Below the pieces are notes generated by a model. The model saw nothing but the letters and a program-made list of their open reading frames with translations. It was not told the DNA's origin and did no database searches. DNA of 64,000 bases from Clavelina lepadiformis (Eukaryota; Chordata; Ascidiacea; Aplousobranchia; Clavelinidae), in the NCBI RefSeq assembly GCF_947623445.1, contig NC_135248.1, positions 14,455,820 to 14,519,819 of the forward strand, given 5' to 3'. The position numbers and the translations under genes were made by a program. How positions within the stretch are numbered: position 1 is the first letter of the stretch; each line of letters opens with the position of its first letter. Shown here piece by piece: positions 34,382 through 47,087 of the stretch.

Positions 34382-35077
34382 ACAACATACACGCTCATGA
34401 TTACGTAATGCGTTCTACAGATAGTGTTTGAGCAATAGTTATTATGTACATTGTTTTGTGTTTTTCGTTGAAATACACCAGTTTCTTTGGCATTATTTCT
34501 ATATTGGCTACTGTAATATATAATTCCCCCCAGCATTCCGCTTGCGCCTCGGAAATTTGAAACAGCCCACTGCTGAAGTAATCCCCAGGTTAAAATACAA
34601 CACCAACCCATCATTGGTTAATTCCCACGCTTTCGAACGGATCTAACCCTTTTATAAAGATCTTAGTTTTTGGTGTCTATCGGCTTCTTAAACAAAGACT
34701 CCACGATGAATCAAGATTGCTCTGGTATTAAAAGAGTCACCTTCCACAAGGTTTAAAATAGTGCATGGGTTCACAATTTTGAGCTCCGTCTATTAATTCA
34801 ACAGCTTTATAGTGCGTTGCTTGTATTGAAATGAAAGTAGTTATTTTACACCAGTCCCGTAGCTGCTAGTGATCTACCTAGCTGGCTAGTGATTTTATCA
34901 TGAGCTAGCCATACAAGGAGTTAGAGACATAACCACACTAGAAGAACAGGCTATTTATTATTAGCACGATAAATTTTGGCAGTGGCCCATCTACGATTAA
35001 CAAGTAAAACTGCACAACACAAAACTTTGACAACTTTTAACATTTTCAACAAACGATTGTTGCGTCACCATGACGTA
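34382..35077. other. Convergent intergenic region AK8 / SMC1
   Basis: About 700 bases holding both 3' ends. TTTATT at 34954-34959 reads AATAAA on the minus strand, about 120 bases after the SMC1 stop, and is a likely SMC1 poly(A) signal. No gene seen. Confidence 0.5.
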
Positions 35078-38000
35078 TTAGATGGCGGTTGTTGCATCAC
35101 CGACTTCAGGATAACAAGTCAAATCCAGGGTCACAACCTTGCTGGCAATACAGCCATCTACTTGCTGAAGAGCAAAAAAGGAAAATTAAGTCTGTTAAGG
35201 ACATTTTTAAATCGTTTTTACCAAGTTGCGTTGCAGCCTATTCTATCAATAGCAATGCTGGTACAGGTACTGAAGTGGTCTACTAATGGAGCATGAACCC
35301 TTAATTGGTGATCGGCTATCATTATTGTACCTCTGGGTAAATCCCAACCAATGCATCGACTTTGTTGTAGAATTCCTCCTTCAGTGATATCACAATGCAT
35401 TGAACCTTCTTCGACATTTCTTTGATGTATTCCGCCACCTTGCCGATGTTTGTGTTGTCTTGAAACAAGAAGGAATGAACACAGGTTTCGCATAAAATGA
35501 AACCGCGATGTAACAGGCGCACGAGATTACTCTGCGTGTTTGAAACTCAAATTCCGGTTAAAACAGTGATTAACCCAATGATAGCAACAGACGTTGCATT
35601 CAGCCATGTAAGTTGCGCACAGCTCATACTTCAAAACACAAAGCACTCCAGTTTGAGTAAACTCACCGAGAGCTGCGTCAATCTCATCGAGTACAAAGAA
35701 AGGAGATGGCTGGTAGTCGTGGATGGCGAATACGAGGGCAAGAGCAGCAACTGTCTTTTCCCCACCAGACAAATTATCCATCGGTCGAAATCTCTTTCCA
35801 GGAGCAACGCAGTTGTAGGTGGTGCCTGGCGGATAGGGATTTGCATTGGTTAAAGATGCATCTGATTTGTAACTTAGGGTAAGATTTTAAGTTGATTTAA
35901 GTAACATGCAATTAGTTTTATGTCAAATATTAAACAAACAATCTTCACTTTTTCCATTGTGGGTAGTTTGACAAGTCTTTAGCCATTAAAATCATGCTTA
36001 CACATTGTTTGCGTTTATTAAAATCCTTTACTCTGGGCTATAAATTATTACAATTTCAATTTTTCTCAGAATAAGACAGAAAATCAACTTCAGCAACCTT
36101 CTAAATAAGGTTCCTCCGGGTTCTCGGGCCCCAGAAATGCTTGAGCACTGTTGTTGCGAGATAATTCCTTGTAAATGTCATCGATCTTTGTTGCAACGTA
36201 ATCGAAACACTGATTAAAATGCTCGAAGCGTTTTTTCTTGACGATTTCAAAATCCTGGAAAAATATTCACAAATGTCTATTTCAGCCTTTTTTGTTGTAG
36301 CAAGTGACTATTCCCCATTGAGGTATGTCAAGAATCAACATGTTTAAAGTAGGAAAATAAGAAGACAAGTAAAAAATTGGTCAAATTCAAATCAGAAGAT
36401 AGCTTCAGATGACTTTGTTATAAGATGGAAGATTAGGTTTAAAAGGAAACACCAGAGAAGTGTCGAATATATATATGTTTTCAATAAAATAATGCGATTA
36501 GGAACAAGCAAAACACTCGCTTCAATATACAATTTGGATTTTAAACACTTTTGACAAATTCACCAAGTAGAGTAAATTATCATAAAAATCACTGAGAATG
36601 TGTTAACGAAAACTTGTAAAGTACTGCGATGATCTACAATACATTAACATCAAGGATTGAATTATTGGAATGATCAGCCGTCCAAAATACTACTCAAAAA
36701 ATGAAAAACATTCTTGTATTTCAAATTTAATTGCGGCCAAAATGAAAACTTTGACATTTATATAATTGTACCTGTTTTGATTTTTTTGCTCGTTTTCTGA
36801 CGCTGTCGAACTCATCCTTCGACTCATGGTAACGTGTCTTAACCTCATCCAAATGAATAACAGCCTTCATGTTCGGAGCGGCTATCCTCTGAATGGTTGT
36901 TGAGAGGTCGTTCATGCGAGACTGGAGTCGGTCGCTCTCACGCTTCACTTCATCCACGTCGAGGTTCTTTTCAATGAAGATGATATAATTGTCAACCAAG
37001 AACAAAATTTAGACATGAATGAAACAAAAAGTGTTTTATGAAAAATAAAAATAAATTCAAAACATCAGCATTCACAAACGATACAAACAGCATCGTTTAG
37101 TATTGAGTGCCTTCAAATTATACCACTTTGGTTAAATCGTTTATCAACATTGGACGACTTAAAGTGCTTTTAAAACTACAGGTTACGGCTTCTACTGTTA
37201 TAGCTGTGGCTGTTTCATCAACAAATTCCTTAAAACTAAGATCACCTTTAAATCTTGCGATAGTTTTTTGTATTCAATCTCCATATTTGCCTCTCGTTCA
37301 TAAACAACATTCGTGCTTTGACTGAGACCCAGGCTTGATTGCTCCGATGTAACGTCCTTTAAATAATGAACAAATTTTGTCCAACATAAGCCCTTCTAGC
37401 AGCCTCATATACTTCTAATGTCCTTGAAAATGACATATGAATTTTCATTCCAGTGTAACAACTTAAGGTGCAACGTTTTTGTGTGTGTCATGTGTTTTCA
37501 AAGCTATTTTCGAGGAATGAAACAGCGTTTTCAAAGTTGTACAACTACAGCAAAAAACTAGCAGTTGGTTTTTAGAAGTATACTGAGTGATAAAAGTAGA
37601 CTCTTGTGATGTCTTAGCGGCCGCCGAAGTCAAACTTTTAACAGAAACAGCATCCCCTAAACACGAACCGATTGGTCCATGTCCATGGCGGACCCTTTCT
37701 TCATGGGAAGAGAGATGTCCCCCATCTTGCATTGCTGGAGTAGGGAGTGTTTGAGTTCTCGCTTCTGGTCCAACTTCAGCTCTTGCGACGTGATCAACTT
37801 TTGGAATTGGGAAACTTCCTAAAAAAATCACACTCTGACAATGGATTCGTGAACTGAAAATGAAGAGTATTGGAAACAGGAATTCTTCATCTTATTTCTA
37901 GTGCTGTTTTTCTTATTTTGAATAAATTATGAACAAAATTATGATTCCTGTTAGTTTTTCTATTAAACTAGCAGGTTTGCCCAAGTTTCCTAATTTCATG

Positions 38001-41000
38001 TTTATCTTTTATATATATTTATTCTTTTTTCCTCACCTTGTTTAATTTGCCTAATTCCTTCCTGATCTCATCAACTTCAGTCGATTTGTCGTCACATTTT
38101 CGTCGTTTGTCGATCTTGCTTGTCTTAAACTCCTGCAACTCATCTTCTGTTTCTTGTATCATCTTTCAATTTGCAACAGTGAGTAAGATATTATTAAGAT
38201 TTAAGACAAAGCTAATTTTTATCATTAACATATGACTGATACACCTTCCAAATAAGGTATTCTACCTAATAATTGTAACCACAATGCAGGAGTTGTGCAA
38301 AAAGAACAGAACTCATATGATGGGGCTTAATAAATTGGAAGGGTTTTGAAGTCCTTTCTCATTCGCCAGATGCACGATGGTGACAATTTATCCTGTTGTT
38401 TGGTTATAGCATTCTATTTCCCTAACACACAACATCTTCTGCAGCTCAGGTCAGTACCTTGATCGCTTTCCTCTCTTCGCGCTTGTGTTTCTCGATGTTT
38501 GTTTCGTCGTTCCTGATCATTTCTCTCCACTTTAGCACGTTCTGCTCAGTATCGAGTGAATTCTCGTACTCAAGTTGGTTCGTTATTCTCGATTTTTGAG
38601 TGTCAAACTCCAGTCTACAAAAGCAACCACAATGTAAAGCAACAGAGGAATATATTGATATAAAATTGTTCAACAAACTGTCAAGGATGATAACAACATA
38701 ATCCAAGCTACATCACCACGTAGCTAATCTGTCTTTCTGTCGATGTATTCTGTGCATTGTCTGCTTTTTATATCACCCAATTACATTGGCCATGCATAAA
38801 AAAGTTACGTTTCTTTGTAATTTAAGCACGGAATCACCTGATATTACAAAATGACAGTTGAACTAAATGCCAAAAACTTTTTCCGATTGTCCTGTGTCAC
38901 TGTAATATCATGCTATGCTCAAAGAGTATTTTGTCTTATGATTTCTTATCATGCATAGTCCAAGCCCAGCAAATGTATTTAATACCAACAATTTAAAAAA
39001 AGCTTTTCCTTTGTTGTGAAGATTAATCCTGGTACAAGCAGTCCCTTATACTCATTTAAGTATTTGAATGTTGAATAGAGATGTAAGACTGATCGTGATT
39101 CAGTGGGATCGCGTCAATCTGAACCATTTTGTCAGTAAAGCGTTACAGGATAATTGAAGATTTCAAAACAGCAAAAGAAAATAAGAAGCATGAAAATAGG
39201 ATTTCCTTTTCTCGATAATCATTGCCTGATCACGATAATTTCGGCTAAATGAACTCTGAATTAACCACATCTCACTGTATATCACATCCGGTAGTTGGCC
39301 TGACAATTAACATTTTTACACATAACTTCAAGAAAAGCATTCCCATGCTCATGACCTATGACCTAGTGCCCTCATTTCACCTTTTCTTCAGCATTTCTTG
39401 TTGCCGTCGAAGCTCACGTTCCTCGTAAACGCGGATGTTGGTGACCCCGATCTGATTGCAGAACGTGCCAAACACCTGGTCCTCAACCTGCCCACAGATA
39501 GGTCAGTGAAATTTTTTGCAGTAAAATTGCAAAATAACTCGTATTATGAGATGTTGGTAGCTTCCAACATACTGACAATGGCGGATATGCTTTGTTTGTT
39601 AATATTGGTTGACTATGACATCACAGCCACCACAAGATACCTCGTTCATTGACTCCTTGTAGTTATTGATCTCTTGCGATCTTTCCGTCATTCTCTCTTC
39701 AATTTCCATGAATCGAGGCTCAAAGTTCTGGAGTTCCATTTCCAGCTGAGTTATTTTCTGTAACAGATAACAAGGTAAAATGCGAGAAGATCTTGAAAAT
39801 TAATCTTACCCCTGATCCCAACAATGGATGGAGCAGGCATATGTCGACTTCTTATTTTATTACATCGGTATATGCCGGATTAAAGCCAGTTGAATAAGTG
39901 TAGTAGGCCAGCTACAACTATGATAACATCTTTTTGATATGCCGCTGATACCTGTATGAAATCTCTCTCATTCCTATTTTCAGTGTTGTCCAGGTCATTC
40001 TGTGAATACTTTATGCGATTTTCCAAGCCACCAATTTGACTGATGACATTCTTCAAGTCGGCTTCTTTGCGCTTCTGTTTCATCTCTGGATGAATTAAAA
40101 TGATCGAAAAATATTGACAAGGTAATGAGTAAACTTATCATGATGCTAATGCCAACATAATTATAAAGGTTTAACAAAACAGCGACGACTGGTATATTAC
40201 GTGCAATGCATGTCCGTCAAATTTTAAAGCTTTTGACATAAAACACTTACGTTTCTTCAAATCCTCAGTCAATTTTTCCTTTTTAGTTTGAAGTTTGTCC
40301 AATTCCTTTTGGTCCCAGCGTTGAGCTTTTTTCATGAGATCCATTGTCCCTCCAGATATGACACCAGATTTTTGAAAGAGTGTTCCATCCAATGCAACCG
40401 CCTTTAACATTAGAATACTTTTTACTAACTCTTGATACTAAAAGTGAAGAGTTCATCGAAAATATAATAAAAATATAATTTTTTGACTATTAAGTGTTTG
40501 AGCATGGCCAACAGTTACTTTGTTCGTCGACTACAAAAATACAGAACGCAAATGAAAGTCATCTCAAACCACAAAATGTCCGGTCGATCAATACCTAATC
40601 GATCACGACAATACACATGCAATTACACATATGACATGTAGTAAATATACATATGATGGGGTGTGTTAGAAGATTTATGCAATCATAAACCCGTATCATA
40701 GCAAATATAGCAGGCATAACAGGTGCTAATGTTTTTTCTCAAACATAGAAAATGTGGTAACAACCATCAGATGATGTCAAAAATCAGCATCAGTGATTAG
40801 GTAACTTCATACATGCAAAGATGCATGAACAGTCAAATTGGCAATAAAGTACTGTGATTTGATGCAAGCAGTTCATGATTAGTGCAAATGTATTAGTAGT
40901 TAATTAATGACACCACCATGCAGAAAGTTACGTTTAACCTGGTTTCTTCTCATAGCTGCCTCTTGATACTCCTAGTGTTTGAAAGAGAATTGGAAACAAA

Positions 41001-44000
41001 ATAATTTCCTAAAACATTTACTATGTAGTTCTACTACCTGTAAAAGTTTGACAGACACAAGCCAGAAAACACATTTTCATGAGACATAGAAGTAAAAAAA
41101 GTAGAACAAAATAAAACTAAATGCAATTTAAATTCAAGATAATTAAAGTGTATATAAATTATTATTCAGGAATGGCTCAAGAGCATACGATCAACGTACA
41201 AACAGTTAGATAGACACACTTAGTTTATTGAATAACGTCTTACACAGATTTGAAAAAAGAAAATGTCTCAATACATGTATAAAGACTATAAACAAAACCA
41301 CTATAGCATGTATGCATGCAATTACTAACAGGTACCTTCTGTCTAACTTGGACCTGTCCAAAGGCAACTTTCCGGGCATCATCTGCGCTCTCACAAACAA
41401 GGGAGTTGCCGCAGGTGAACTGCAGAGCGCGCTTGATAGCTGGAAGTTCGTATTTTATGACGTCAATTACAAGCCTGACACCGCGTGGTTCCCTATAAAT
41501 GATATTGTGTGCAGTTTTATTTGTTAATGTCTCGACATGTTTCAGCAGCAAAATTTACTGTCTTAGACGTTGATTTATCCATCACTAAAGCTTCCAGAAG
41601 TCAAAGCCTTATGGTACAACAAAAATCATCGGTTATAAAACTACAACGAAAGAAATAGATGCCTGATATTTAGTAGCTCAGTGTGGCACGTACTTTATTT
41701 CGCGAAGCTGCTCATTGACTGGTTTCGCTTCGATGTAATCGAGCGGAAGAAAAGTTTCCGGTTCAGCGCACTGCTCCTTCATGTACTGGATGCAGTCGCG
41801 TGCGGTCTTCTCCGTGTCGCAGATGACTGCATTCATGTATTTCCCGAGAACTTTGGTGATGGCGATCTTGTATCTGTTGTGGACAGGCTCGCAAAGATCC
41901 AAAACTCTCCCATACTGAGCACAAAACAATCGGATGAAACAGCGTATTAACACATATACAGAACACATTGCGAAAATTGCAAAATTGCATTGCAACACAT
42001 TGCTCTATTTAAACTAAGGCTGCCATAGAAAGACAGCGGTTCCCAAACGGTTTGCCACAAGGCACTATGATGTCACTATGGTGCCACAGTAAGTCGCCAC
42101 GTGCACTGCAAAGCTCGTCTTTAGACTTCATTCTGCTGCCGAACTAATGGAATTTCGTGGAAGTCTTTAATGAAATTATGACCATTGTATTATGTCATAC
42201 AAAGGGAAGGATTGCAAGCATTACATCGGTATATATATGGCACACCAGTTCAAGCGAGGTAATTTATCTGAACGTCATTAAGGAGAATTCAAGTCCGGTC
42301 AACAATTGAATCGCAAAATCTCAAAATAAAATTTCAGTATTTCGAAAACAACTCGTGACGTAACCATCACAACGTCATATTGCATCAGTACTAAGTGACA
42401 GCTGCAACTGGAGGTAAAATTACAACCAGATGCATTATAAAATGTGGTGTAATAATACTTTTTGTTGATGTTTTAATGCACCTTTTACAACTTCTTTTGA
42501 CTAGGACGCCAGAAAACTTTTACTAAGAAAGCCACACTAAAATTTGTCCTGGGGACACTGCTACACATTATATCTGACCAGAGAATGAATCTGATATCAT
42601 TCATACCATAAATGCATGATACATTGTTGTACTGACAATAGCAACGAATAATATATGAAGTATTCACAACTGACCAGGTATAACCAGTTGGGCATATCAG
42701 GGAAACTAAAGTTTCGAAAAAACATGTTTGACCCCTGATGAACTGTATTTACCACATTACACAATTCTCAAAAGTAATAAAATAAAAGTTTTTCGAACTT
42801 ACCACTCCGGGAAAGAGCCTTCTTAGAGTCTCAAGTAACTCGACACGGCGCTTTTGACGCGAGCTTTCCGTTCTATCTACTTTCGCATCCCCTTGTGTCC
42901 GCATCACCTCTTCGAGCTCGATGTTGATCTGACGGATCCTCTCAAACGACTCTTGTACCTGCACGAAGGAAAGCAAACTAAGTGAAGGTCTAAAATCTTA
43001 ACTTTTCCAGAGTTATATTGCCTCATAATCATAGAGATTGTTGGTAGTCACAGCAGTGTCAGTTACTACCAAGCGCGTAGTTTGGTTAAATCGACCTGTA
43101 CTGGGGCTATTTAACGTTTTTAATAAAGTAGGAATAAAATAACTGAAGATTATAAGTTAGGGAAACTTAATGTTTTGGAAATATCTGAAACAAGTAAAAC
43201 TTTTTTAAAACTTGACGTGTAATATTCATCACCTGCTGTTCAAGTTGCTCTTTTAGTTTCTTGTGCTCAGCCAAAGTCTTCCTGCTTGTCTCGATGTAAT
43301 CTTTTAACTTTGTCACTCGTGTCGTGGATTCTTCCAGTTCTTTGTCTTTCTGTCTCTTCTGAGCGACTAATTCCCCTCTCTTCCGCTTTTCTGCATCCAA
43401 CCTGAAATAGAAATCTTATAAAGGCACTGTTCGACACAAATAACACATCTAGTGATTAAGCTTTCCTGTAGGTATATGTGATACCTTATAATAGTGGTTC
43501 TTAAACTGGTTGGATCAAACCCCAGAGGTTCAGCGAGTCAATTTCTGGGGTTTGGCAAAAATCAGGACACACAGATGTATATTGTATATGACAAACCTTT
43601 CTAATTTTAACGGAGAGTTTTGATAAATGTAAAACTTGCAGGGTTCAATACTTTCAATAAGTTTAAGAAGCAATGCCGTACATGAACCAGAAAATCCAAC
43701 AGACATCTTACTTTTCCTGATCGTTCTGTTGTTCTCTTTGCAGCTTTTCGATTTCCGTGTTGATAGCAGTGGATCGTTTTGCTGCTTCCTCTTTAAGTTG
43801 ATTGTATTCACGAATTTGACATTCTTCCAACTCAAAATCACGACCTTGTGTCAGGCTAATTTTTTCCATCTGGCAGAAAAAGAAATTTTTGATACAGAAA
43901 GCACAAGCTTTCATCAGTTAAAAGCCTTTCTAAATCAAAAAATATAACTTCAACTGTGCACAAAGATCTTGAGCCTTGATAATACGAAACAGCTCATGAT

Positions 44001-46158
44001 GAAGAAAACACGGCATTAAATTAGAAATATCGACATCGACTGTAATTTTAAGCACTCAATAAAACATTATATTCAACATCAAACATCAACATCATATTAC
44101 CTCCCCATCATATTCCGAGCGCTTCTCATCAATTTCCTGCAGCTGTTTCTTAAGATCCTCTATCACTTGCATGTGGCTCTCGTGGCGACTCTCCGATGTT
44201 TTAAGCGATTTTCGTGCAGATTCGAGTTTCTTCATCACAAAGTTGGTGTTCTCTTTTGCCTGGAAAAGACAAGTGGGAAAACTTAAATCACAACAGCTAA
44301 ATACACCACCTTTGTGGTATACATGAATTCCAATATAATAAACGAAACAAAAACGCATACATAACACAAAGGTCATATCAAGAAAAACCATTCATTCGTC
44401 ATTGTTACTTGATGATATCACGCTGTCATAATAACATTACTATGTTTGGTTTTATTTTTCACCTTAATGTAGAGAGGCCTTTTCTTATTGAGTTCAGATT
44501 CTTTTTCCTGAATCTTCTTCTCGAGCGCTGATAATTCCCGCATCAGTTTTCCCTGCTCCTGCTTTTTCTTCTTGATCTCCTCTTCGTAACGCTCCTTCTT
44601 CTTCGAATGATGACGGATATCTCTGGACTTTGACTGGAAAATAAGTTGAAAATGACGACTCAAATGACCAACTAAAACAGACAAAACTGCAAAAAAATTC
44701 GAATTTATTGAAAGTTGATGTAAAGGATGAAGACAATTCTATGATAACTCAGAATGTGTTCAAAGACAAAACAAAATCCTGGAATGCATAAAATCCGCTA
44801 TCACAAAAACTTCACCAATTCCCGTACATCTATTTCATTTTTCACGCGATCTATGTCCTTGTCGTTGTAAAAAAACTTGAAGAGCATGAGCTGGAGCCGA
44901 GAGTTTGCGTAATCTTCATGGAGTTTGCGATATTTTTCTGCCTCGTCCTTCTCTTGTTTTGCCTCTTTACGTTCGGCGGCGATTCCTACAAAATCGCAAC
45001 ATTAGAAGTGATAAGTATTTTATCCTGACAACGATCCTAACAATCCTCGCTCTAATATTTAGCTGCATTGTTGTTCATTGTTCTAAAAAACCCTGCAATT
45101 TTTGTGCACACCCGTTTGTTTTTCAATACATTTGCAAATGTCCATCTACATCAAATTCATATTTACTGGAACCACCGAATACCTTTCTTTCTGTGATAGG
45201 AATATTGTGTCTCTTGCTCGGATTTTGACATTTCAATCTTGGCTTTGTCATAATCCTCCTTAAACTCGGCCGAGCCGCTGATTTCCTCAAACAGATGAGT
45301 TCGCTCCTTGGGATTCTTCATCGCGATGGATTCTACTTGGCCCTGTAGGTAGAGTTTTAGCTTTTTTAGTAACATTATTACACTTTAACACTATTTTGAG
45401 AAATTGTGGCAATACGTGCACATCATTTATAAAAATATGAACCATGTATTCTTTTGCACGATCTCTCTATTTTACAAAAAGCTTCAATTTCACTACCTGA
45501 AAGACGAGGAAGTTTTTCACTTTGATGAAGATATTAATCTTCTCCATTTCTTTTGTATATTCGGCATGAGAGACAACTTTATCATTGATGCGATGCTCTG
45601 CTGATGAACTTTTTATTATCCTGTAGAGGAAACCACATAATTATAAATTCCTAACGTTGATTAGTCATGAAACAGGGCAAGTAGCCCATAAACATGTGCA
45701 AGGCAAGAATATTTCGACAGTACGACAACAAGTAAGAATATGTGTGAGACAGGAACACTGCAAAAAGCATACCTAGAAAATTCAGTTTTTTCACCATCTT
45801 CATTGCGATAAGTGGCAGAGACCCTGGCTCGATTTGCCACTGGACGATTAATCGGAGCTCCGTGGATTAATTCCGATAATTTCTTTACACGGAGGCTGCT
45901 GGTCTTCTCGCCAAGTACAAAGCTTATGGCATCCATGAGATTAGATTTTCCTGGAATAAAAAGGTCAAAGGGAAATTGACAGACAGTATAAATATTTTAT
46001 GAACCTACAAAATAAACAAATGTAAAAACTACTGTATGTAGCATAGTACCTGAGCCATTTGGTCCAATGATTGCGGTGAACCTTTTGAATGGGATCAGGA
46101 TCTTTCCTCGGTAGGATTTAAAATTTTCCACTTCGATGCACTCAAGAAATCCACTCAT
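35078..46158 (-). CDS. SMC1A: Cohesin subunit SMC1 (SMC1A-like)
   Basis: A 26-exon gene reading through to 1247 residues (human SMC1A 1233). It is the SMC1 ATPase arm of the cohesin ring, which pairs with SMC3 for sister-chromatid cohesion and loop extrusion in the nucleus. The N-terminus is [16 protein letters not shown] with Walker A GPNGSGKS (32-39). The ABC signature LSGGEKT is at 1142-1148 and Walker [13 protein letters not shown] ends at about 1177; both arms are long charged coiled coils. The hinge spans about 500-680 ([40 protein letters not shown]). Exon edges (minus): 46050-46158, 45773-45950, 45497-45620, 45183-45342, 44816-44985, 44463-44633, 44101-44259, 43712-43869, 43233-43401, 42803-42958, 41694-41914, 41336-41492, 40939-40971, 40251-40401, 39952-40085, 39641-39757, 39381-39487, 38458-38614, 38037-38162, 37669-37818, 37246-37356, 36772-36966, 36098-36254, 35667-35825, 35331-35458, 35078-35164. 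Confidence 0.95.
40939..40971 (-). other. 33-nt microexon in the SMC1 hinge
   Basis: A phase 0-0 exon bounded by CTAG and GTTAAA encodes [11 protein letters not shown]. Without it the protein reads [13 protein letters not shown], matching human [13 protein letters not shown], so this looks like a small lineage-specific and possibly alternative insertion. Confidence 0.5.
42033..42105. mobile_element. hAT-like terminal remnant in SMC1 intron
   Basis: CAGCGGTTCCCAAACGGTTTG and the following GGCACTATGATG resemble a hAT MITE end. The other end was not found. Confidence 0.3.
43493..43570. mobile_element. hAT-like terminal remnant in SMC1 intron
   Basis: TAGTGGTTCTTAAACTGG followed by CCCCAGAGGTTCAGCGAG, typical of Charlie-like hAT ends. 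Short and incomplete. Confidence 0.35.
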
Positions 46159-47087
46159 GATTTTGTGGCTTTCAAAATTCTGCTTCAACCAGCTTAGAGT
46201 ATTAGAGCAGTAAAATGGTTTTACATTATAGGTCACGTGCCTATTAGTCTAACAGAAGAAAATAGCAAGGTATGAAAAAAATTTATTACTAGAACACAAA
46301 AATACAACATCAAAATGGACTCGATAAAAGACTTTTTTCTTTGTTATTTCAAGAAGAGCTACCAATAACAAATAGCTACAATTTGTTATCTGGTAGATTA
46401 TAATCTATGTCTCAATCAACTTGCAAATCTGAAACTTGTCAGGGATGTATGAGAAGTTACAAAATATCAACATTTCACTCACACTAAACAGACAAGTAAA
46501 CCAACAATAGTGTTATTGTGCAAGTTGGTGAGATTTAACTGACATTGTTGATGAACGGTTAAAATAATTTCCTTACATTTACTGTAGATAAACAATAACC
46601 GGACTGGAAAGGTTACGTTAAAAATTGAATTATACGACGACTGCAACAATACGCAGCCCTACTATCGACAAAAGCATTGAAATTAGCATAACGACCAAGA
46701 CTAACATTCCAATCAAATGACTTGTTGTTATCAAAGTCAAACACTGCAAACTCAATGATTCGTAATTCCACGAACACAAACACGATTTAGCAAAAGCTGA
46801 TAAGGTCAAGATAAACATGAAAACTATATAATTGTTACACAAAAGTGGTCGATTATATTAATATACCATCTATATTACAACCCAGGTTCTTTTGTGTGAC
46901 GGAACTTGTAAAGAGTGAGGCAACTTTGTATTTATACCATTGTTGCAATGTTTATTATTATTATGACTGCTTCTACCCAATTTCAACGGAGAACAAATAT
47001 GCAAATCAGCTCAATAATCAAATCCACATCAAATGTGATGAACAACAATTCAGCCTAAAACAGACAATAATGTCAGTAAAATAAAGT
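46159..47087. other. Intergenic RTF1-SMC1
   Basis: About 930 bases between the RTF1 stop and the SMC1 start, both leftward. A hydrophobic 70-codon frame at 46630-46842 (-) is probably chance. No repeat recognised. Confidence 0.4.

Noticed and set aside
34377-34382. AATAAA overlapping the AK8 stop codon as poly(A) signal
   Set aside because: Cleavage would leave almost no 3' UTR. It may be coincidence of the Glu-stop codons. Kept only as a remark.
46630-46842. Hydrophobic 70-codon frame upstream of SMC1
   Set aside because: AT-rich DNA readily gives hydrophobic frames. No family match, no splice context and no paralogue in the window.
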